Assembly: GCF_000239815.1 (NCBI RefSeq)
Contig: NZ_CAFK01000299.1
Location: forward strand, 124,001-188,000
Direction: 5' to 3'
Length of the DNA: 64,000 nt
From: Bradyrhizobium sp. STM 3843
Lineage (GTDB): Bacteria > Pseudomonadota > Alphaproteobacteria > Rhizobiales > Xanthobacteraceae
Below the pieces are notes generated by a model. The model searched no databases, was not told the origin of the DNA, and was given only the letters and a program-made list of their open reading frames with translations. Of the stretch, positions 35,241 through 43,952 are shown in pieces; the first letter of the stretch is position 1, and each line of letters begins with the position of its first letter. The translations under genes and the position numbers were made by a program.

Positions 35241-35954
35241 TTGCCTGTCGTGAAACTGCTGGGGCGTTATCAAGGGAAGAACGGACAGATCGACATCGTC
35301 GAGTGTTCATGGGATGGAACACGCGTGTACTTCGAAGAAGGCGTAAGGCAAAGTCAGGCAACGCCCGACGGTGAAAGCGTCTTCACCTACGTCAAGCTTA
35401 TGGACGAACTCTTATCCCGTTCTGAACAGATACTCGTCCTGGGCTGCGGCGGCGGAAATCTTGCGACACGGCTGTGGCGTCTCGGCAAGAGATTGACCAT
35501 CGTCGACATTAACCCGATCAGTTTCGTGCTCGCGCACAGGTATTTCGATCTTCCGGACGAATTGCCATGCATCGTCTCCGACTTTCGGAGATTCGTGTTC
35601 GATGACCGCGGATATTACGATGGCATTGCCATCGACGTCGGCGGACCGGGATTCCGGTTCACGGAAGAGTTTGATGCGGAGACCTGCGACGCCATCCGCG
35701 CCCGTTTGGCACCGGGTGGCCGGATCGTGATGAACGTCTTGGTCGCACACGACATTGATCCGACACCCGATCGGATTGCGGCTAGACTCGCCGGTGAAGA
35801 ACTGCGGACATGGATCGTCGATGAACCATCCATCGAGGATCGCAATGCCGTCATCGCTTGCATTTCTGAGAGGACCTTGGGTTCACGGGCAGCGCTTGAG
35901 CGCGTGATGCGCCATAGCCAAGAACGCTGGGCGATCCGCCGGGGAAGATTGTGA
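35241..35954 (+). CDS. spermidine-synthase-like methyltransferase-fold protein
   Basis: A 237-residue protein with the class I Rossmann fold: ILVLGCGGGNLATRLWR is the nucleotide-binding motif 1, and TIVDINPISFVLAHRYF follows as in polyamine synthases (SpeE). The segment YYDGIAIDV matches the catalytic D/E loop position, but the usual DSxDP motif of spermidine synthase is absent, so the substrate is unsure. The start is uncertain: TTG 35241 has GGGAT just upstream, and GTG 35250 is also possible. Confidence 0.7.
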   Translation: MPVVKLLGRYQGKNGQIDIVECSWDGTRVYFEEGVRQSQATPDGESVFTYVKLMDELLSRSEQILVLGCGGGNLATRLWRLGKRLTIVDINPISFVLAHRYFDLPDELPCIVSDFRRFVFDDRGYYDGIAIDVGGPGFRFTEEFDAETCDAIRARLAPGGRIVMNVLVAHDIDPTPDRIAARLAGEELRTWIVDEPSIEDRNAVIACISERTLGSRAALERVMRHSQERWAIRRGRL

Positions 35955-36494
35955 AGCCGCGATCTCGCGTGTGGATTGCGCCAATGTCGCAGCTTTCGGC
36001 AGACCGAAACCCGAGACGTGGATAGCGGGCGTTGGGCTTGTGTTCTCCCTGGCGAATCGAACCCCTATTTTGCCTTGACCTGAGAGGAAGACGCCCCTCT
36101 GCGCCGAAACTCGCCTGACCGAGCACCACGGGATCGCGCGAGACCGCTTGCCGGTCGAGCCAAGTTGCCCCGCTGGCCCTCATCTAGTCCTCGATGGCGA
36201 GATCCAAACGCACGGCGAGCACCACGCGCCGCCGTCTCTGCGCGTCATTAAACTTGCGCAGTGCGACAATCGAGCCGGCCCCGCTGTCGCCGGTGGCGTC
36301 GAGGTCGGGGAATTGACGTGGTGAGTACAGCCCTCGACGCCGTCGATCACGGATAGGTAGTTCGCACGCCGAGCACTGGCAGAATTGTACGCTGGTACGG
36401 AAGGACGTTGAAGACTATTCGACACCTTGTCGAATGAAAGCGACGTCCGTCGCGGAAAATCGAAAACGGCCTTTACGCGCCTAGAACGCCCCAA
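35955..36494. other. intergenic region, no supported gene; contains one short repeat copy
   Basis: No frame has coding character with a ribosome site. A repeat copy lies at 36434-36465 (listed separately). Confidence 0.4.
36434..36465 (+). repeat. 32-bp direct repeat, left copy
   Basis: TGAAAGCGACGTCCGTCGCG followed by GAAAATCGAAAA matches 46367-46398 with three mismatches, in the same orientation. In one frame both copies read ESD(V/L)RRGKSK. The pair flanks the catabolic operon and its LysR gene. The origin of the element is unknown. Confidence 0.55.
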
Positions 36495-37043
36495 CTATGG
36501 AGACATCCCGAGCATGCCTCCCGATACCGACACGAGATCTCCGGTTTCCGCCGCGCGCTCGACCGCATCGATCACTCTGAGGGTTTTCAGCCCCTCATGC
36601 CCGCTGACTACAGGCGCGGCCGTACTACGAATAACTCCACAGAAATTGACGATCTGAAGGCCAAGCGGGTCTTCCCTCTCGTAGCTCAGCCGCTCGCGCT
36701 TGATCGGCGCCCACCAGCTAGCCTTGCTTGGGTGACGCCATAGATCGAGTTGCGGAATAGCCAGCGATGCCCTCGTGCCACCGATCTGGTAACATGTCTC
36801 CGGCGTATGACTGTAAGCCGGGTTCTCACCAGCCGTGAATTCCCAGCTCCAAGGCGATTGGATGGTGTCGGAGACATTGACCGTTCCCAGTGCGCCGGAG
36901 TGAAAGTCCAGGCCGAGTTCCTTGGCCAGCGCGTGACAATCCCGCTCCACATCCGTGAGCGTCTCATGACCGTAGATGTGGGGCTGACGCTTGCCGAGCA
37001 AATTAAGATTTGGCCCGTTGAGGACGTAGACAAGACGACTCAT
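36495..37043 (-). pseudogene. in-frame chimera of AroQ N-terminus and Gfo/Idh/MocA oxidoreductase C-terminus
   Basis: The frame starts [20 protein letters not shown], the start of a type II 3-dehydroquinate dehydratase (AroQ), and keeps PHIYGHETL with its catalytic Tyr. After about residue 49 the sequence switches to a different family: [39 protein letters not shown], and [20 protein letters not shown] are from the C-terminal domain of a Gfo/Idh/MocA NAD(P)-dependent oxidoreductase. The AroQ catalytic His and Arg are lost and the oxidoreductase has no Rossmann domain, so neither activity is likely. An in-frame deletion between two adjacent genes explains it. GGAG precedes ATG 37043. Confidence 0.75.
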
Positions 37044-37056
37044 AGAATAACTCCGT

Positions 37057-37803
37057 TCAGTGATGGGCGAGGATCTCGCCAAGGAACTGCCTGGTGCGGG
37101 CGTGCTGTGGATTGCGGAAGAAAGCGTCGGGCGCGCCTTCTTCGATGATCTGCCCATCAGCCATGAAGATCACGCGATCAGCAACTTGGCGGGCAAAGCC
37201 CATCTCATGTGTCACGCAAATCATGGTCATGCCATCGTTGGCGAGGCCGATCATCGTATCGAGCACTTCCTTGACCATTTCCGGATCGAGAGCCGAGGTC
37301 GGCTCATCAAACAGCATCACCTTGGGCTGCATGCAAAGCGCACGCGCGATCGCGACACGTTGCTGCTGACCGCCCGAAAGTTGAGCCGGATACTTCTCGG
37401 CTTGATCCCCGATGCGCACCCGCTCGAGATACTTTCGCGCGATCGCCTCCGCCTCGGTCTTGCTGATGCGGCGCGCGCGAATCGGAGCGAGCATGCAGTT
37501 CTGCAACACCGTCATATGTGGGAAAAGGTTGAAGCTCTGAAACACCATGCCGACGTCCTGACGTACGACATCGATCGCCTTGATGCTGTCGTCCAGCCGA
37601 TGACCGTTCACGACAATGCTGCCCTGCTGGATCGCCTCCAGGCGGTTGATGCAGCGGATCAGCGTCGACTTGCCCGAACCGGACGGACCGCAGAGCACGA
37701 TCTTTTCACCTCTCCGCACGGTGAGATCAACGTTGCGGAGAGCTTGATACCCGCCGTACCATTTCTGCACGCCCTTCATTTCGATCAGGATCTGGTCCTG
37801 CAT
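37057..37803 (-). CDS. polar amino-acid-type ABC transporter ATP-binding protein
   Basis: A 248-residue ATPase of the GlnQ/HisP type. Walker [10 protein letters not shown], the signature LSGGQQQR, Walker [15 protein letters not shown] and the H-loop CVTHEMGFA are intact. GGAGA precedes ATG 37803. It is encoded with a binding protein and two permeases, the standard layout for polar amino acid or related organic acid uptake. The gene ends 13 bases before the chimera at 37043, so that relic lies at the 3' end of the operon. Confidence 0.93.
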   Translation of the reverse strand: MQDQILIEMKGVQKWYGGYQALRNVDLTVRRGEKIVLCGPSGSGKSTLIRCINRLEAIQQGSIVVNGHRLDDSIKAIDVVRQDVGMVFQSFNLFPHMTVLQNCMLAPIRARRISKTEAEAIARKYLERVRIGDQAEKYPAQLSGGQQQRVAIARALCMQPKVMLFDEPTSALDPEMVKEVLDTMIGLANDGMTMICVTHEMGFARQVADRVIFMADGQIIEEGAPDAFFRNPQHARTRQFLGEILAHH

Positions 37804-37859
37804 GCTGGTCTCCGCTGTCGGGAGGCGGCCGACGCAGATCGCGCCGGCCGCTCGCCTGC

Positions 37860-38687
37860 CTACTGGACGGTGAACGGAACGCCAGGGATCTGGTCGGGGA
37901 AGGTCGGCACGGGCACCTTCATCCATTTGGCGTAGAAGGCGGCCAGCTTGCCGTCCGACTTGATCTGGTCGATGAACTTGTTGACCGTCTCGTTCCACTC
38001 CTTCTCTCCCAAGCGCGTGCATGCGCCGTTATACAGAGCGGTGAAGTGGAGCTTGGGCTCGAACCCAAGTTCTGGCTTTGCGGCGTTCAGACGCTGCGGG
38101 TAGAACAAGTTCGCGCCGACGGCCTGGACCTGGCCGGAGAGCAGCGCCTGTATCGTGGCCGCGTCATCGTCGAATCGGCGGATCTCGGTGCCCGACGGAG
38201 CGTTGTTGGTGACCTGGGTGTCTTGCGTTGAGGAGCGCGGGACGCCGATGACATATTTGCCCATATCGGCATTGCTGTTGATCGGCGTTGCCTTGGCTGC
38301 GACAAGCGTGATCTCATTGGCGACATACGGCTTGGAATACTGCACCGCCTTGGCGCGCTCCGGCAGCATGGCCATGGTCGCAAACAGGATGTCCACACGG
38401 CCCGTGGTCAGTGCCGGGATACGATTGGCCACGGCCAGCGGCGTGAATTCGGCCTTCACGCCAATGTATTCAGCGAACGCACGCCCCATGTCGGCATCGA
38501 TGCCATCCTGCTTTCCCGAGCTATCGACATAGCCCCAGGGAGGATTGTCGCCCTGAATGCCGATGACGACGACGCCCTTCTTCTTCACGTCCTCCAACGT
38601 GCCGGCCTGCACTTTGCCTGCTGTGGCGAGCGCCGCCAATACGAGCAGCGCAATGCCGAGCTGGCGGCGAGTGATCGAAAATTGCAT
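37860..38687 (-). CDS. ABC transporter substrate-binding protein, amino-acid family
   Basis: A 275-residue periplasmic protein. The signal peptide is [22 protein letters not shown] (about residues 7-28). The mature part starts [29 protein letters not shown] and contains the SBP family 3 signature of [16 protein letters not shown]. It captures the solute for the two permeases. The neighbours, which include two shikimate-dehydrogenase-like enzymes and a CoA-transferase, suggest a cyclic or aromatic acid rather than an ordinary amino acid as the ligand, but the sequence alone does not decide it. Confidence 0.9.
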   Translation of the reverse strand: MQFSITRRQLGIALLVLAALATAGKVQAGTLEDVKKKGVVVIGIQGDNPPWGYVDSSGKQDGIDADMGRAFAEYIGVKAEFTPLAVANRIPALTTGRVDILFATMAMLPERAKAVQYSKPYVANEITLVAAKATPINSNADMGKYVIGVPRSSTQDTQVTNNAPSGTEIRRFDDDAATIQALLSGQVQAVGANLFYPQRLNAAKPELGFEPKLHFTALYNGACTRLGEKEWNETVNKFIDQIKSDGKLAAFYAKWMKVPVPTFPDQIPGVPFTVQ

Positions 38688-38744
38688 TGTGTGTTCTCCT
38701 CCTCTTGGTAGCGGCTGTATTTTGATTGGGCAGGTGCGCCGTTC

Positions 38745-39401
38745 CTACCTTTGACTGGCCAGGGCGAGCCTGGCTTCCATCCGGCTGCCCCACCATGAGA
38801 GTGGCCAGCAGAGGATGAAATACATTGCGCCGACCACGCCGAAGACGAGCAGCGGCTGGAAGGTCTGGTTCGATACGATTTGACCGGCGCGGGCGAGTTC
38901 GATGAAGCCGACGATGGCGGCCAGCGAAGTGCCCTTGATGAGCTGGACGAGATAGCCGATCGTTGCCGGCAGCGAGATGCGGGTCGCCTGCGGAAGCACA
39001 ACGTCGCGCATGCGGGATGAATAGTGCAGTCCGAGCGCCATCGCCGCCTCGGTCTGACCGCGCGGCACGGCCTGTATCGCTCCGCGCCAGATCTCACCAA
39101 GGAAGGCCGAGGCATTCACGGTGAAGCCGATCGCCACCGCGACGAAGGCTTCGAGCTTCAGCCCGGTCAGCGCCAATCCGTAATACACGACGAACAGCTG
39201 CAGCAGCAGCGGAGTGCCCTGGAATATCCCGATGTAAATGCGGACGATCCATTCCACGCCCTTGTGACCGCAGGTGCGCAGCAATGCGACAGCCAGCCCC
39301 GCCGTGCAGCCGCCCGCAAACGCGACCAGCGTAAGCAGCATCGTCCATTGCAGTCCACGCAGCAGGAAGCCGAACTCAGGGAGGCCAAAATGCGGTGCCA
39401 T
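38745..39401 (-). CDS. amino-acid-type ABC transporter permease
   Basis: A 218-residue HisM/GlnP-type permease with about five membrane segments and the EAA loop EAAMALGLHYSSRMRDVVLPQATR. It pairs with the permease at 39412. Its start lies 11 bases after the stop of that gene. Confidence 0.9.
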   Translation of the reverse strand: MAPHFGLPEFGFLLRGLQWTMLLTLVAFAGGCTAGLAVALLRTCGHKGVEWIVRIYIGIFQGTPLLLQLFVVYYGLALTGLKLEAFVAVAIGFTVNASAFLGEIWRGAIQAVPRGQTEAAMALGLHYSSRMRDVVLPQATRISLPATIGYLVQLIKGTSLAAIVGFIELARAGQIVSNQTFQPLLVFGVVGAMYFILCWPLSWWGSRMEARLALASQR

Positions 39402-39411
39402 GATCTCCCCC

Positions 39412-40080
39412 TCAGCGTGTCGGATATGAGAAGAAGCGGTGAGAGATGACGGCGAAGCTCAGCATCAACAGCCAGGAGATCGCGAGATAGAGGAAGGTAA
39501 CGAAGAAGTAGACCTCGAAGCTGCGGAACGTGTCGCTTTCGATGCGCTGCGCAACCGACGTCAATTCGTAAGCCGACACCGCCGAACAGATCGACGAGGT
39601 CAGCGTCAGCATGATGAACTGACCCGTGAGCGAAGGGTAGATCGCGCGAAGCGCGGGCTTGAGCACAATGAACCGGAAGACCTGCCCTTTGTGCAGTCCG
39701 AGCGCGTAGCCGGCCTCCAACTGTCCTTTATGAATGGATTGTACCCCGCCGCGGATGATCTCGATGGCGTAGGCGCCGCCATTGACACCGAGTGCGATAA
39801 CGGCGGTGGCTGTCGGATTGAGCTTCAATCCGATGAGCGGCAGGGCGAAGAACAGAAAGAAGATCTGCACCAGGAAAGGTGTATTGCGCACGATCTCGAC
39901 GAAACCGATCACGAGAGCACGCAGCCATGCCGCCTTCGAATCGCGTGCCGCGACGCCGGCGACACCGATGATCATTGCGAGCGTCATTCCGGCCAGCGCC
40001 AGGCCCAAGGTGCCCACGCATCCCCACAGCAGCGCGGGCATCGCATGCCAAACCACCGAGAAATCAAGCGTGTAGCCCAT
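39412..40080 (-). CDS. amino-acid-type ABC transporter permease
   Basis: A 222-residue permease with five membrane segments and the EAA loop EAGYALGLHKGQVFRFIVL. Together with the permease at 38745 it forms the membrane pore. It follows the shikimate-dehydrogenase-like gene in the same operon. Confidence 0.9.
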   Translation of the reverse strand: MGYTLDFSVVWHAMPALLWGCVGTLGLALAGMTLAMIIGVAGVAARDSKAAWLRALVIGFVEIVRNTPFLVQIFFLFFALPLIGLKLNPTATAVIALGVNGGAYAIEIIRGGVQSIHKGQLEAGYALGLHKGQVFRFIVLKPALRAIYPSLTGQFIMLTLTSSICSAVSAYELTSVAQRIESDTFRSFEVYFFVTFLYLAISWLLMLSFAVISHRFFSYPTR

Positions 40081-40131
40081 CGTGCGTTTCCTCTCGGGCG
40101 TTGTGCGTACCGCTCGCCCATCGGTCGGGTA

Positions 40132-40995
40132 TCATCCTCCCAGAGATATGAAAGTCGCAAGGAAGATGTCTGGATCAGGTGAGATGCCCGTGAACAGGCG
40201 GAAAGCTTCGGTGCCCTGGAAGATCGCCATGCCACCACCATCGACGGTGCGGCAGCCGAGGGCACGCGCCGCGCGCAACAGTGCGGTCTCGAGCGGGAAG
40301 TAGACGATCTCGGCGACCCAGAGACTCGGACGCAGCAGAGCAGTCGGCAGCGGCGTCCCTGGATACTTCTCCATGCCGATCGGCGTCGCGTTCACAATTC
40401 CGTCTGCGGCAGCCACGGCGGCTGCGACGTCCTGGCCGACCTTCAGGCGCCCGTTTTCGAATCGAGAAGACAACCCGTCGACCACGCTCCGCGCCTTTGG
40501 CAAGTCGACATCTATGACCGTCAGATCCTGCACGCCAAGCTTCATGAGCGCGAACGCAACCGCGGCGCCCGCGCCACCCGCGCCGAACTGGACGACGCGG
40601 CCGAGCGGAGCACCTTGCATGTTGCGGCGAAAATTCTCCGCGAAGCCGAACCAGTCCGTGTTGTGGCCGGTCATTCGGCCATTCCTGATGACCACGGTGT
40701 TCACGGCGCCAAGCGCTTCTGCATCCGGCGAGAGCTCGTCCAGCAGCGGAAGGATCGCCTGCTTGCAGGGATGGGTCACGTTAAGCCCATCGAAGCCCAT
40801 CCACTTTGCTGCCGTGAGCAATTCCGGCAAGGCTTCGGCATCAAGGTTCAACTCTGCCAGATCGATCTTCTTGTAGAGATAGCGGATACCGGCCGCGTCA
40901 GCCGCGGCTTGGTGCATCGGCGGGGTGCGCGACGCCGCGATGCCACTGCCGATCAGACCGACGAGAAAGCTGGGTTTCGGATGGACCGCCAACAT
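40132..40995 (-). CDS. quinate/shikimate dehydrogenase-like protein (AroE family, YdiB type)
   Basis: A 287-residue member of the shikimate dehydrogenase family. NVTHPCK with catalytic Lys78 and NTDWFGF with Asp114 form the active site, and GAGGAGAAVAFAL is the nucleotide-binding loop. The extended 'GIGYLYKKIDL' and 'D' patterns are nearer to YdiB-type quinate/shikimate dehydrogenases than to biosynthetic AroE, although this is an impression and not a phylogeny. It probably oxidises quinate or shikimate (or a relative) for use as carbon source, with the second AroE-like enzyme next door. The start of 40995 is the only ATG near the expected N-terminus. Confidence 0.88.
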   Translation of the reverse strand: MLAVHPKPSFLVGLIGSGIAASRTPPMHQAAADAAGIRYLYKKIDLAELNLDAEALPELLTAAKWMGFDGLNVTHPCKQAILPLLDELSPDAEALGAVNTVVIRNGRMTGHNTDWFGFAENFRRNMQGAPLGRVVQFGAGGAGAAVAFALMKLGVQDLTVIDVDLPKARSVVDGLSSRFENGRLKVGQDVAAAVAAADGIVNATPIGMEKYPGTPLPTALLRPSLWVAEIVYFPLETALLRAARALGCRTVDGGGMAIFQGTEAFRLFTGISPDPDIFLATFISLGG

Positions 40996-41008
40996 GTCTC
41001 GTTGCCCG

Positions 41009-41836
41009 TCAGGTCAAGGGAACGGTTAGCTTGGCGATCACCTCAGCCGTGCTCGGCCTGACGCCGCGCCACCAGACAAAGGCTTCCGCCGCTTGCTCGA
41101 CCAGCATGCCGACACCGTCCGCCAGCTTGGCTGCGCCCGCTGCGCGGGCAGCGTGTAGAAAAGGGGTCAATCCTTTGCCATAAGCGAGTTCGTACGCCAG
41201 TTCCGCGCCCTGGAAGACATTACTTGGCAGTGGGGGCGTTTCGCCTCGCAGGCTGGCCGAGGTCGCGTTGACAACGACGTCATAGCCTTCGGCGAGATCG
41301 GCCAGTTCAGCATAGCCGCTGACGATCAGGGGACCGCGGCCCGCAAACTCGTCAGCCAGTGCCACCGCTTTCGACAGTGTTCGATTGACGAGAACCAGCT
41401 CGGAAGGCTCCTGGCGCAGGAACGGCAGCAGCGCACCACGCGCCGCCCCTCCAGCGCCGAGCATCAGGACGCGGCGGCCCTTCATCTTCACAGCGAGGTT
41501 CACGGTGATGTCGCGCACAAGGCCGACACCGTCGAAATTCTCGGCAATGACCCGGTCGTCCTCGAACTTCAGGCAGTTTGCGGCGCGAGCGCGTCTGGCG
41601 CTCTCCGAAAGCTCGGTTGCGTAGGCAAAAGCATCAAGCTTGAACGGGGCGGTGATGTTCAACCCCTTGGCGCCCTCAGCGCGGAATTGATCGACCCGTG
41701 CGGCAAAGCCGCCAATCGGGCCCTCGATCGCTTCATAGGAGAGGTCCTGCCCGGTCATTTTGGCGAACGTGCCGTGGATGAAGGGGGACTTCGTGAACCC
41801 GATCGGATTGCCTATCACGGCATAGCGGTCAGTCAT
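41009..41836 (-). CDS. aroE: shikimate dehydrogenase (AroE)
   Basis: A 275-residue enzyme with NITAPFK and catalytic Lys66, and NFDGVG with Asp102 (the usual motif is NTDG, so the Thr is Phe here). GAGGAARGALLPFL binds NADP; VNRTLSKA gives the NADP-favouring Arg. It interconverts shikimate and 3-dehydroshikimate. Its stop lies 13 bases from the start of the second family member at 40995, so two paralogous dehydrogenases are in tandem. As the operon is catabolic in appearance, this copy is probably not the biosynthetic one. Confidence 0.88.
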   Translation of the reverse strand: MTDRYAVIGNPIGFTKSPFIHGTFAKMTGQDLSYEAIEGPIGGFAARVDQFRAEGAKGLNITAPFKLDAFAYATELSESARRARAANCLKFEDDRVIAENFDGVGLVRDITVNLAVKMKGRRVLMLGAGGAARGALLPFLRQEPSELVLVNRTLSKAVALADEFAGRGPLIVSGYAELADLAEGYDVVVNATSASLRGETPPLPSNVFQGAELAYELAYGKGLTPFLHAARAAGAAKLADGVGMLVEQAAEAFVWWRGVRPSTAEVIAKLTVPLT

Positions 41837-41839
41837 CGC

Positions 41840-43081
41840 TCACTCCTCCACGGCGGCTTCGTTGTAGAGAACGCCGTCGCGGACCATCGCATCGACATTC
41901 TCCAGCGAAAAACCGAGCGATGCGGCAATGCGGCGGTTATCCTGCCCAAGCAGGGGTGCCGGAGTGCGTACCCTGGTGTCACAGTCGGAGAAGCGAAAAG
42001 GCAGGTTTGGCAATGTCACCTTGCCGAGCACCGGATGCTGCTGCTCGACCAGCATGCCGCGGGCATGGATCTGCGGATCCCTCACGACCTCTTCGATGGT
42101 CTGCACAGGAGCGGATGGCACACCTGCTTCCTCGAGTGCGGCAAGACAGGCATCCCGGGACGGCTGCGACAGCGTCCAGTTGCGCACAATCTCCATTGCC
42201 TCGGCATAATGAGCGTTCCGCGCGGCAGGCCTGGCAAAGCGCTCGTCGGATGCGAGCGCGTTTCCACCGATCAGCGTCGCCAATCGTCGCCACGCGTCAT
42301 CGACCTGCGCGGCGATGACAAGATTGCCGTCCTTGGCGGGGAAGACTCCGTAGATGGTCGAGTCTGGTTGTCCGCTGCCGGTCTGCTTGGGCAGGTCGGT
42401 GCCGCCGGAGAGGAAGTAACGCTGAACCGCGTAATCGTGCATCGAAACCATGCAGTCGTACAGCGCCAGATCGATGTGCTGGCCGCGGCCGGACGATGCG
42501 CGACCAACCAGCGCCGCATTGATCGCTGCGACACCGTGAATGCCGGTATACATGTCGGCCAGCGGCATCCGCAGCAGCGGCGGTGCTTCACCGGGCGAGC
42601 CCAGTTGCGCCAGCGCGCCCGACATCGCCTCTGCGATCAGGCCGAAGCCCGGACGGTCGGCATAGGGACCGGTGTGGCCATAGGCGGAGACCGAGCAGTA
42701 GATCAGCCTGGGATTCCGCGTGGACAGCGCCTTGTAACCGAGCCCGAGACGCGCGAGTGCGCCAGGGCGGTAGTTCTCGATGAAGACGTCGGCTGTGTCG
42801 ACCAGCTTCATCATCATGTCGAGACCACGCGTGTCGCGCAGGTCGATGCACAATCCCTGCTTTCCCATGTTCTGCTGAAGGAAGTAGCCGGATTGGCCGT
42901 CCTTGAAATACCCATGGGCGCGGCCCGCATCGCCTTGCTTCGGACGCTCCACTTTGATGACTTCCGCGCCCATCGCGGCGAGGCAGCGGCCCATGAAGGG
43001 ACCTGCCAGGAAATGGCTGTAGTCGATAACGCGAATGCCTTTGAGCGGCAGATCTTGGAGCGGCAGATCTTGCGCGGTCAT
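41840..43081 (-). CDS. CaiB/BaiF (family III) CoA-transferase
   Basis: A 413-residue family III acyl-CoA transferase. It contains DYSHFLAGPFMGRCLAAMGAEVIKVE and catalytic Asp176 in LADMYTGIHG. The reaction moves CoA between carboxylic acids through an Asp-CoA thioester. Family III enzymes next to MaoC dehydratases activate dicarboxylic or branched acids. The N-terminus has a short duplication (QDLPLQDLPLKG). ATG 43081 overlaps the MaoC stop (ATGA). Confidence 0.92.
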   Translation of the reverse strand: MTAQDLPLQDLPLKGIRVIDYSHFLAGPFMGRCLAAMGAEVIKVERPKQGDAGRAHGYFKDGQSGYFLQQNMGKQGLCIDLRDTRGLDMMMKLVDTADVFIENYRPGALARLGLGYKALSTRNPRLIYCSVSAYGHTGPYADRPGFGLIAEAMSGALAQLGSPGEAPPLLRMPLADMYTGIHGVAAINAALVGRASSGRGQHIDLALYDCMVSMHDYAVQRYFLSGGTDLPKQTGSGQPDSTIYGVFPAKDGNLVIAAQVDDAWRRLATLIGGNALASDERFARPAARNAHYAEAMEIVRNWTLSQPSRDACLAALEEAGVPSAPVQTIEEVVRDPQIHARGMLVEQQHPVLGKVTLPNLPFRFSDCDTRVRTPAPLLGQDNRRIAASLGFSLENVDAMVRDGVLYNEAAVEE

Positions 43082-43548
43082 GCCTGCTCTCCTGCGGCGC
43101 TGGTCTTCGGGCGCATTGGAATCATCAGCCGATGCTCACCCAGCTGCACCACCTCGCCGCGCTGATTGACGAGCTCCGAGGGCAGCACCACGATGCCCCA
43201 CCCATCGCGCTTGGTAGTGCGCATTGAACCGACGCGGAACTTCACGTGGACGGTGTCGCCGAGCTTGATCGGCAGCTTGAAATCCCACGTCCAGCCCAGC
43301 GACATTCCCGGAAGGAAGCGGTAGTCGGCACGAGTCTTCAAACCGTCGGCCAGCGACAGACCAAACAGCCCGTGCGCGACGCGCGTACCGAATGGTGTGG
43401 ACTTGGCGTATTCCTCGTCGACGTGAACAGGCGTAAAATCACCCGTCAATTCGGCATAGGCGTTCACCATCGCTTCGGTGACCGTCACCGAGGGAGTGAC
43501 GCATTCGTCACCGACCTTAGCATCGTCCCAGTAGCGCTCACCGGTCAT
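43078..43548 (-). CDS. MaoC-family dehydratase (enoyl-CoA hydratase type)
   Basis: A 156-residue hot-dog-fold protein with the hydratase motif GDFTPVHVDEEYAKSTPFG, whose Asp and His are the catalytic pair (the usual GDxNPxHxD), and RVAHGLFGLSLADG. It adds water to, or removes it from, an acyl-CoA. It overlaps the CoA-transferase gene by four bases, so both proteins act in one pathway. I chose ATG 43548; the longer open frame upstream overlaps the VOC gene in another frame. Confidence 0.88.
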   Translation of the reverse strand: MTGERYWDDAKVGDECVTPSVTVTEAMVNAYAELTGDFTPVHVDEEYAKSTPFGTRVAHGLFGLSLADGLKTRADYRFLPGMSLGWTWDFKLPIKLGDTVHVKFRVGSMRTTKRDGWGIVVLPSELVNQRGEVVQLGEHRLMIPMRPKTSAAGEQA

Positions 43549-43561
43549 GTCGCGTCTTCCT

Positions 43562-43948
43562 CTAGGCACGGGGATTGATCGCCAGGGCCGCTTCCACGGC
43601 ACCTGCACTGGCCTGCAAGATTTCGAGGTTGAGGCCGCCCGGCAGCTCCAGCCAGTTCGGCCCGGCAGGCAACGCCTTGGCGCCCCAGGCTGCGGCACGG
43701 GCGAGCACGCCTTCATAATCGTCGACCATGATGCCGAGATGGGCGAGACGCCCTTCCGGTCCAGCAAAGTTGGGATCTTCAATAAGTTGCACGCTTCCCA
43801 GCACCCACACTTGGCGCGGACGCGCGCCATGGCCAGGCTGCTCGTCGCGGATACCGAGACCAAGCACCTCACGAAAGAAAGCGACGTGACGATCAACGTC
43901 CGGCACGCGGATCGCGACGTGTTCGACATAGGCGCGAGGCAGCGACAT
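43562..43948 (-). CDS. VOC-superfamily protein (glyoxalase-like)
   Basis: A 128-residue single-domain protein with two vicinal-oxygen-chelate modules: MSLPRAYVEHVAIRVPDVDRH and HLGIMVDDYEGVLARAAAWG, ending in LPGGLNLEIL. It may be a lyase, epimerase or dioxygenase-like enzyme; metal ligands would be H10 and the C-terminal Glu, but the exact activity is not clear. ATG 43948 fits the family start; the longer frame upstream is not conserved. Confidence 0.8.
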   Translation of the reverse strand: MSLPRAYVEHVAIRVPDVDRHVAFFREVLGLGIRDEQPGHGARPRQVWVLGSVQLIEDPNFAGPEGRLAHLGIMVDDYEGVLARAAAWGAKALPAGPNWLELPGGLNLEILQASAGAVEAALAINPRA

Positions 43949-43952
43949 CGTC

